From positions 1,922,001-1,986,000 of the forward strand of contig CM036627.1 in assembly GCA_020746105.1 (NCBI GenBank): a stretch of DNA of 64,000 nucleotides, written 5' to 3'. How positions within the stretch are numbered: position 1 is the stretch's first letter; the number at the start of each line of letters is the position of its first letter. A program made the translations under genes and the position numbers. Below, piece by piece: positions 57,127 to 64,000 of the stretch. Below the pieces are notes generated by a model. The model saw only the letters and a list, made by a program, of their open reading frames with translations, ran no database searches and had not been told where the DNA came from. This stretch comes from Trogon surrucura (Eukaryota > Chordata > Aves > Trogoniformes > Trogonidae).

Positions 57127-60100
57127 ATTTTGAGCATTTTCACTCACCTGTAATGCTCTAGCAGATGCTCTTGGTTTTCTGAGCCTACTTTTGTAGATAG
57201 GAGAGTACAAGTTAACATCTACAAGAGCGTTGTGATGTTTTCAATCACAAATCTTTGGCAAGTGCTCAAAGATCTTTCAGTGGTAAATGCTATACAATGC
57301 AAAATGTGTAAATGGAAAACAAACAAGCAAAAAAAGAGTCTCCTGTCCTCCATAGACTCCTCGCTCATTCGCCCAAGTAATAAAATTGAAGATACTCGTT
57401 ACTTAGAATGGATTTCAATGCCCTTGCATTTGGAAGGCATCTCTTTTCATAAAAGCACTGAGGTCGTTCAGACATGGTATCTTTTATTGCACAGAGAAAG
57501 AAGAAAGAAAATACATTGTTTTGCTGTCCCCTGTACCTACTTCCCTGCACTGCACTTTATTTAAGGAAAACTCTATGCTATGCAAATACTTTCTCGGTTC
57601 GGTATTGTCAGATGCTTTTTACTGTACAATGGCCAGACAGATTTTTCCCCCGAAAATATGTGGTCTTTTGGTGATGAGACTATAACTTGTTGATTAAGCC
57701 ATGCATTCCTCTGATTTGTCCTCATTCTTCCCAACTTAATTCCTTCCTTTTTCCTGATTAAATAATGTGTTCTGATTTATAGCTGATTTTCTAAACTATT
57801 CCAGAAGCCAGGTGCATTCCTCATTTTTTACAGACCAGCTGTGTGCTTTGCTGAGTGAGCTCCACAGTGCAATAGCTTCAGCTTTTAGGCCTTTTCTGGA
57901 TCACACAGCATATTTCAGTAATTAAACACTGATGCTTTTAGCTTACTAGAGCTTCCTATGCTCTGAGTAGCGCTATACATTTCAGCTGCTTAATTTCTAC
58001 TAAACTGCAAGTAACATTGCAAAATGTTCAAAGACTTTGCTGAAAGAGCAACATTCTTTAGAGTTTGCCAGGGTTTGTAAAACATTTAATTTGTTCTTTT
58101 TTGCATGAAGTGCTGATTATGTCACATATTTACACCCTGAACCTACTATGTTATAATGGGGAAAATTTCATTGTTATTTCAAAATTCATTTGTGAGCACT
58201 GACCTAAGAAAAAGATATAAAAACTTATTCTATTATAACTTTTTTTCTATTTTTTATTCTATTTTAGCTTTATTGTAGCTTTTTCTTTTAACCTGTAAGA
58301 AAGGCGAGGCTTAATAATAAGAAGAAGGGGTAAGTTTAACAGATGAGGTCAAGGGCAATAGGGAACTGACCTCACCTACCTCAGTAGAAGTATGACAGCC
58401 CTTTAATGTACAAGTGAGCCTCATGTGAGGTCAGCAGAGACTGTATGCTTTATGTAAGAGGAAACATTTGATTTTCTCTCCACTTGTAATAACAATTCAC
58501 TGTTTTATTCAGATACTGATGCTTCAAGCCGTTAGCGGAAGAACAGGCAATAAAAAAAAAAAATTGCTTAAATCCTGACCACAGGTGGATGATGAAAGTT
58601 TAAGCTCTCCAAATTGCCAGTAGCAAAACAGTAGGAACACTTCTATGTCAGTGCAGAGAAGGGCCTTGTTACAGGTAATTTGAGTTTTTCTGTGCTTTCT
58701 GTGTATTTCTGCTTTTTCAGCAGAATGGGCTTTCTGAAGAATGCTTTATATATTGGGTTACAGAGCCGTTTTCACTGGTTTCAAGCAGTCATGCTTTAGT
58801 TGCATACAGTCTGGCGAGGATGACGTCTGCTAATGGCATAATGTGGAGTAAGGGAGAAAATTTAGATGGTGAGAAAGATCAGTGCAGGATCCAATCCTGA
58901 TTAATTTGATTTTGACCTTCCCTTCAATCCATTTAGGGAGCTTGGCACTGAATGTTGCTTAAGCCATCTTAAACCTACAGATACCTAACTTGGTCTGGGA
59001 TGTACGTATGATTTTGTTTACAGGGAAAGACTATAAGGATTCAAGATCAGCATGGTTGGCAGCATGTTGAAGTAGTGCAAGGAAATGCCTGTTTCCTGTA
59101 TGCATTTGCAGAAAAGATTCTCAAGAGAGTCCAGCTGAGACAAATGATAGTGCTGAAGAAGGAGCACCATGTGTTTCTGATTTCTGTGGATGCACTGTTA
59201 ATGGAGACTGATTAGCTGCATAGCCCTGTGCAGCATGGGTAGTTCTGGTTTGCAGAAATGCTTTCAGCTTTATTCAGATTTTGGATACCCGAGTGCCTGT
59301 CAGTGTCCAAAGCATCTATCTGGTGAGACTCACATTTTATCTTCTCTTTTTTCCAGAAAGAAATTGAGTGTGTAGTTCTGTGTTTTCCCTTGGATTTGGC
59401 TTTTGGTCAAAGATGTGCTTACTTCTGCGTTTTTTTTGTGAGAGAAAACATTGCTGCCCTTGGAGTGGAAAGAGAGATGAGACTCTTTGGGATTTGACTC
59501 TGGGAAAACTCAATCTGTGCCAGAAATGAAATTTTCTTTTTTAGAAAGCAGTTCTGCTGTGCATAGGAGAGCTGAGCTGTTGACTGAAAGTTCACCTCTC
59601 ACACCCACAGGCTGGGTTATCCTCAGCCCAGCCTGGCCTTTATTTTTCTGGGATTTAAGGACTCGGATCTAGAACTGAACTTGGCTGAGGCTGCCAGCAT
59701 GTGATTTCTGTGCTACACATAAGATTGAGATTGGTATACTTTTGGTTTTGTCCAAGTCTTTTGGTTCAAGTAGAGCAGATACTATTCAAGGAAAAAGCAC
59801 TTATTGGATATTTGTGACTAGAGCATGCAAGAACAAATACACGTGCGCACACACTCTGAAGATGGAGAGAGATAGGGGTGCATTGCTCTAAGTGCTGTAT
59901 TGCCTGTGTAAAACTGAAACACGCATTCAGTGGCTACAGTCACACTGTGGTTACTCTAAATCCTTCCCAGCACCAACCACTTTCATCCGAGTCTTGGCAT
60001 TTTCTTGGATATCTCCTGGGTAAAAGAGCTTTTTGACAGAGTCCCAACAAGCTTCCTGATTTGTCTTAAACACTTTACCAAAAAGAAAACAAAGGAAGCT

Positions 60101-62276
60101 GAACCATCCAGAGAAGACAGGGCGGTCTAATAGTTGGAAGCAGAGCACTGGGAACTGGGAGGATTCCGGTTTCTAATCTGCTTAAGCTGCTGCCTCAGTC
60201 CTTGACCTCCTCGTACTTTTGTCAACATGCCTAGAAACTGGAGCACAAGACTAGACCTTGCAAACTTGATACTGTGTTTGCATTGAAATTTCCTGGATGA
60301 AAACGTTTGGAGGAAATGTCAGGGATCTGATTTTTCAATTAACCAGATTTTTCATCATATCTGCTCTCTGTGCTGAGTTCAGCCCTTTGCCTTGCAGTCT
60401 GTGATGTGCTGCAATGCTGTCCAAGTGGGGAGCTCTTTCACCTGTCACACCTCTGAGATTGAAGGTCTTGGTGCTGGCTTGGTGCAAGCTCAGTCAAGTG
60501 TGTTTGCTGCAGAACAACAGCCCTAAGTCTAGATTTTCTTATTTTATGGAGAGTTTAAAATTTTTTTTTCTTCAAGTAAGAAAGTGGTTTATTGTGTAAC
60601 ATGTAGAACCACTGTGAAAGAAGGGAAGGGAAGAATAAACTAAGTCCAATGAGACTGTGTAAAAGCTGTAACATCAGCCAACTTAAGAAAGAAAACTTTC
60701 TGAATCGGACTGTGTTTACGTTAAACCCGGCTTACTGTGCCTTGATATTTCAGTATATATTGTGTGTGGTATCCACCTATTTTAGAGATAAGTAAAGCAT
60801 TGTGGAATAAGCAAAGGAGAGGAAAGAATGAGTAAGGACTAGGGCCACTACAGCTGCTACCTGTATGAGGGGACGGGAGTCTTTGTAGGTGTGCGCACAA
60901 TAAGCCTCCTGTACGCGTGTCCCACACCGGTGCTGTCGACAAGGAGCGAGGATAGGAGAAGAAACACTGCAGTCTGCTTAACCTCCTTTCCTCTTCTGAC
61001 CTTACTGCTGTTCCTGGCTTCTCTACTGAGAAAATGAGCTGTAGTGGCATTGGGAAACCCCTGCTCAGTAAGCCCCAGCACCACCCCTGCTGGGCCAGCT
61101 GCTTACCTCAGAGTAGCTGTACAAAGGTACGGGTAAGTATCTTGGGACCACCAGTTTGTTCTATGCTGTGGTGTGCGTTCTAACACGGTCCCTGGCTGAT
61201 GGTCTCTCCTGCATTTCCCGGCCGTGGTCCTTCCTTCAGCAGCGACAGCCATAGATGCTCTGTTGGAGGACCCAGTGCATGGCTTAGATGTCCTGGGGCA
61301 AGGTAAAAGTGGGGAGTCCTGAACACTAGATGTTAGGAAAAGAGTTAACATTAGCTTCTTCGTAACAAACAGGTTCCTAGCCACTGACAGAAAGGTCTGG
61401 CGGTTTGATAGGTATCTGTTGGGACATTTGGCTTTTTTGGGTAAGTTTGGAGTTTCAGCAGTTCTTGTTTTGATCAAACATAAGAAAACAGAACTGAGCC
61501 TGGGAAGGTTTCTCTGCTGGCTATGTTCTGTAGGTGTCTGTTGGGTCTTCTCTCTTGCAGGTGAAATCTTGACCACATATATGAGATTTTATTTTACTTT
61601 TTAGCTTATCTTGTGTCGCCAAGTAAAGTGAGAGGCAGGCAGCATCTGTAGTTGCTGTGGGGACATTGGCAGGCTCATAGTACAGGAAATGTCATGATGA
61701 ATTGTGGACATGTCATTAGACACCTATCTTAGGAGCTCATTTGAGCAAAACAACAAGCTTTTTGTACTCGTGCAATTACGACTTACCAAGCTTATTGTTG
61801 CAGCGTGTTTGTACTCACCTGGAGGGCTTTTACAGTAAAGCTTCACAGTGCTGTTTCCAGGAGAGACAGGTGCTTATGACTCAAAGTGGGATGATACAAA
61901 CCGCAGGAGCCTGTGTATAGACTGCAGCATCTGTAGATGTCAACGTGCCATCGAATTAGTGACATCGCAGTTGCAGCTGAAGGGCGACAGACAGGTGGCA
62001 GGAGGGAATTGAGTACTTGGAAAATCAGTGGGGCAGGAAGTCTGCCTTGGTCTGTTCTATGTGGTATCAAGCTTAGCACCAGAGCACAGGCTGAGTAACT
62101 CCTGGATTGAGTAGGTTTTCACACTGAGTGATTAAATTGACCTTTACGTCCATGCCTGCCAAGCCTTAGAGCATCAGATATCAGCTTTGATTACACAGAA
62201 TTTTGTACATCTTGTTATTTTAGCTTGTTGTCTTAAGAATATAAAGCCACCAATCAGCCACAGAGCGTACTAGTGA
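57127..62276. other. Intergenic stretch without recognised genes
   Basis: It lies between two CR1 copies downstream of CGNL1. I find no exon-like conserved protein segments, RNA genes or clear transposons. The longest open frames, such as 61103-61576 (minus, 157 codons), have no recognisable domain or motif and sit among moderately GC-rich sequence, so they are likely chance. Confidence 0.6.
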
Positions 62277-63062
62277 TAGAATCATAGAATGCTCTGGGTT
62301 GGAAGTGACCTTAGAGATTATCCAGTTTCAACTCCCCTGCAATGGGCAGGGACAGCTCCCACTAGAACAGGTTGTTTAAAGCCCCATCCAGCCTGGCCTT
62401 GAATGCTTCCAAGGATGGGGCAGCCACAACTTCTCTGAGCAATCTGTTCCAGTGCCTCATCACCCTCATAATGAAGAATTTCTTCCTTACCTCTAATCTA
62501 AATTTACCTTCTTTCAGTTTAAAGCCATTACCTGCTGTCCTATCACTACATGCCCTTGTGCAAAGTCCCTCCCCATCTTTCTTGTAGGCCCCTTTTAGGT
62601 ATTGCAAAGCTGCTGTAAGGTCTCTTCAGAGCCAGAGTGAACAACCTGAGCTCTCTCAGCATGTCTTCATAGGAGAGGTGCTCCAGCCCTCTGATCATCT
62701 GGCCCTTCTCTGGGCCTGCTCTAGCAGATGCACCTCCTTACATTCGGGCCCCCAGAGCTGGATGCAAGTACTGCAGGTGGGTCTCACCAGAGCAGACTCA
62801 AGGGGCAGAATCACCTACCTTGACCTGCTGGTCACACTTCTCTTTGAAGCAGCCCAGGATGCGGTTGGCTTTTGGGCTGCAAATGCACACTGATGGCTCA
62901 TGTCGAGCTTCTCATCAACCAACACCTGGACGTCCTTCTTAGGGCTGTTCTCAATCCACTCATTGCCCAGCCTGGACTTGTGCTTGGGTTTGCCTTGGCC
63001 CATGTGCAGGACCTTGCACTTGGCCTTGCTGAATTTCATGAGGTTTGCACGTGATGCCCACT
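62277..63062 (-). mobile_element. CR1 LINE copy, minus orientation (~0.8 kb)
   Basis: The left end AGAATCATAGAATGCTCTGG is the reversed CR1 3' end, preceded by a possible GTGAT. The minus strand encodes the ORF2 C-terminal pattern (EVRKKFFIMRVMRHWNRLLR, EVVAAPSLEAFKARLDG), then further upstream SYEDMLRELR-like sequence and the FSKAKCKVLHMGQGKPKHKS segment typical of CR1 (xFNxxKCKVLHLG). It retains more of the 3' half than the other copies. Confidence 0.94.
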
Positions 63063-63477
63063 ACACAAACTGCAGTGGCACACTGCTGGCCAAAGACGAG
63101 AGTGCTCACGACCGCCAGAGACTGGCTGTGAGGCCCTTTGAGGATGCTCTGTAACTGAAGGGAAAGAATCAGATAAAAGCACATCTTAACTTTGGTTGGC
63201 GCTTTATCTAGTCAGTGTAATTGCTTTCATCACCTTCATAATTTTTACAAATTTAGAGGTGAAATAGAGGGCGAGGGAGATTGTTACCCATTAGCTTTGC
63301 TGCTCCTCCGAAACTTTTCTGTGCTTAGCAGAGCTTGAAGTGTCTGGCTCCTGAGAAAAACGATGCAAAAGTGAACAAAGGTGGCCACAAAAAGGGGAAG
63401 CTGGTGCAAGTTCTCTGGAGAGAGAACGACCATTTTTCCACGGAAAACGTTTGAAAGTGTTAAACGTGGGAGCTGCG

Positions 63478-63645
63478 GTCATGACTAAGGTGCCTCAGAG
63501 AAGTCGCTCTGCCCACCGGCGGCGGCACCCGGCGAAGCGGCCCTGCAGGTGGCGGCAGAGAGCGGGCGGATGGGGCTGGTGGCCACAGCCCTGGGGGAGC
63601 TTCTGCCTCAAGTCCTGCACGTGCAAATCTTATTCCCGTTTTGAG
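63478..63645 (+). other. CpG-rich segment with consensus splice donor: possible first exon of the next gene
   Basis: A small CpG-rich patch (63490-63600) ends in a strong donor TTTTGAG|GTAAGTTTT at 63646. In the vertebrate gene order I recall, MYZAP/GCOM1 lies just downstream of CGNL1 on the same strand, so a first exon could sit here. I see no match to the MYZAP N-terminus in any frame, so it may be untranslated or unrelated. Confidence 0.3.
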
Positions 63646-64000
63646 GTAAGTTTTAATACATTGTGAACTGTGTTTAATAACTCGATGCTCTCTGTATACC
63701 ATGACTATGCATTTTGTCAAAATGCAGGGGTTTGTTGCAAAGAATCTCACACTTCTATCCACAGAGCTGGTGATCGCTTCCCACAGAGGTCATAAATTGT
63801 CCTTTGGCACTACTGCCCTATTTTGTTGTGGCATCCTTCAATACAGTGAGTATGGCAGGATTCATCCCTCTGCACTGCTAAGAAGCCAGGGAGCCAGCCC
63901 TGCTGTGGCTGTCGTTGCAGCTGAGGTATTGCACTTGCTTGTGTCAATTGTGCCCTGACAGTTCACCTTTTGCCTTGCTTTCCCAGCCAGCAACTGGTGT
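63646..64000. other. Unassigned sequence to the end of the window
   Basis: No recognisable gene, repeat or RNA is seen. If the donor at 63646 is real, this is the start of an intron. Confidence 0.4.

Noticed and set aside
61103-61576. 157-codon minus-strand open frame in the intergenic region
   Set aside because: No recognisable domain, no promoter or poly(A) context, and no start-site support. It is compatible with chance in moderately GC-rich DNA.
1-64000. CRISPR array, tRNA or rRNA genes, operons, prokaryotic features
   Set aside because: This is a spliced avian locus. No regular direct-repeat arrays with spacers and no tRNA-like cloverleaf with A/B boxes were noticed.

Overview
This window is vertebrate nuclear DNA, almost certainly from a bird. 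It contains CR1 LINE fragments in both orientations with the avian-type 3' end (CCTTCCAACCC...ATTCTATGATTCTATGAT), a 1.2 kb avian-type solo LTR, a GC-rich CpG island promoter beside AT-rich introns, and one large spliced gene with GT-AG introns. Species cannot be named from the sequence alone. The LTR type is, from memory, common in passerines and other Neoaves.

The window is essentially one gene on the + strand: CGNL1 (cingulin-like 1, also called paracingulin or JACOP), a cytoplasmic scaffold of tight and adherens junctions. I read a CpG island with a non-coding first exon (donor at 260), a 12.2 kb first intron, and 18 coding exons between 12473 and 53474. All reading phases join, giving a predicted protein of 1291 residues (human is about 1300). 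Exon 2 alone encodes the unstructured head (residues 1-527) with the ZO-1-interaction motif. Exons 3-18 encode the coiled-coil rod. Exon 19 encodes a short acidic tail. The 3' UTR probably runs to about 55.5 kb, with two canonical AATAAA signals. Comparisons with human CGNL1 are from memory, not from an alignment run here.

Intron 8 (14.5 kb), intron 1 (12.2 kb), intron 14 (5.7 kb) and intron 10 (4.6 kb) hold most of the sequence. They contain CR1 pieces (near 22.3, 27.7, 30.8, 48.7 and 51.3 kb), a solo LTR with a perfect 5-bp target duplication (37.07-38.25 kb), microsatellites and low-complexity runs. From 55.5 kb to the end is intergenic, with two further CR1 copies (56.2-57.1 kb and 62.3-63.1 kb) and a small CpG-rich stretch with a consensus splice donor at 63.65 kb that could be the first exon of the next gene.

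I found no undescribed multi-gene system. The observations most worth checking concern splicing and RNA processing of CGNL1: a TAG-TAG tandem acceptor at the last exon, a rare GAG acceptor at exon 7, a 109-codon open extension of exon 12 ending next to overlapping AATAAA signals, a candidate 33/35-nt cassette exon between exons 13 and 14, and a cluster of nested palindromes in intron 1.
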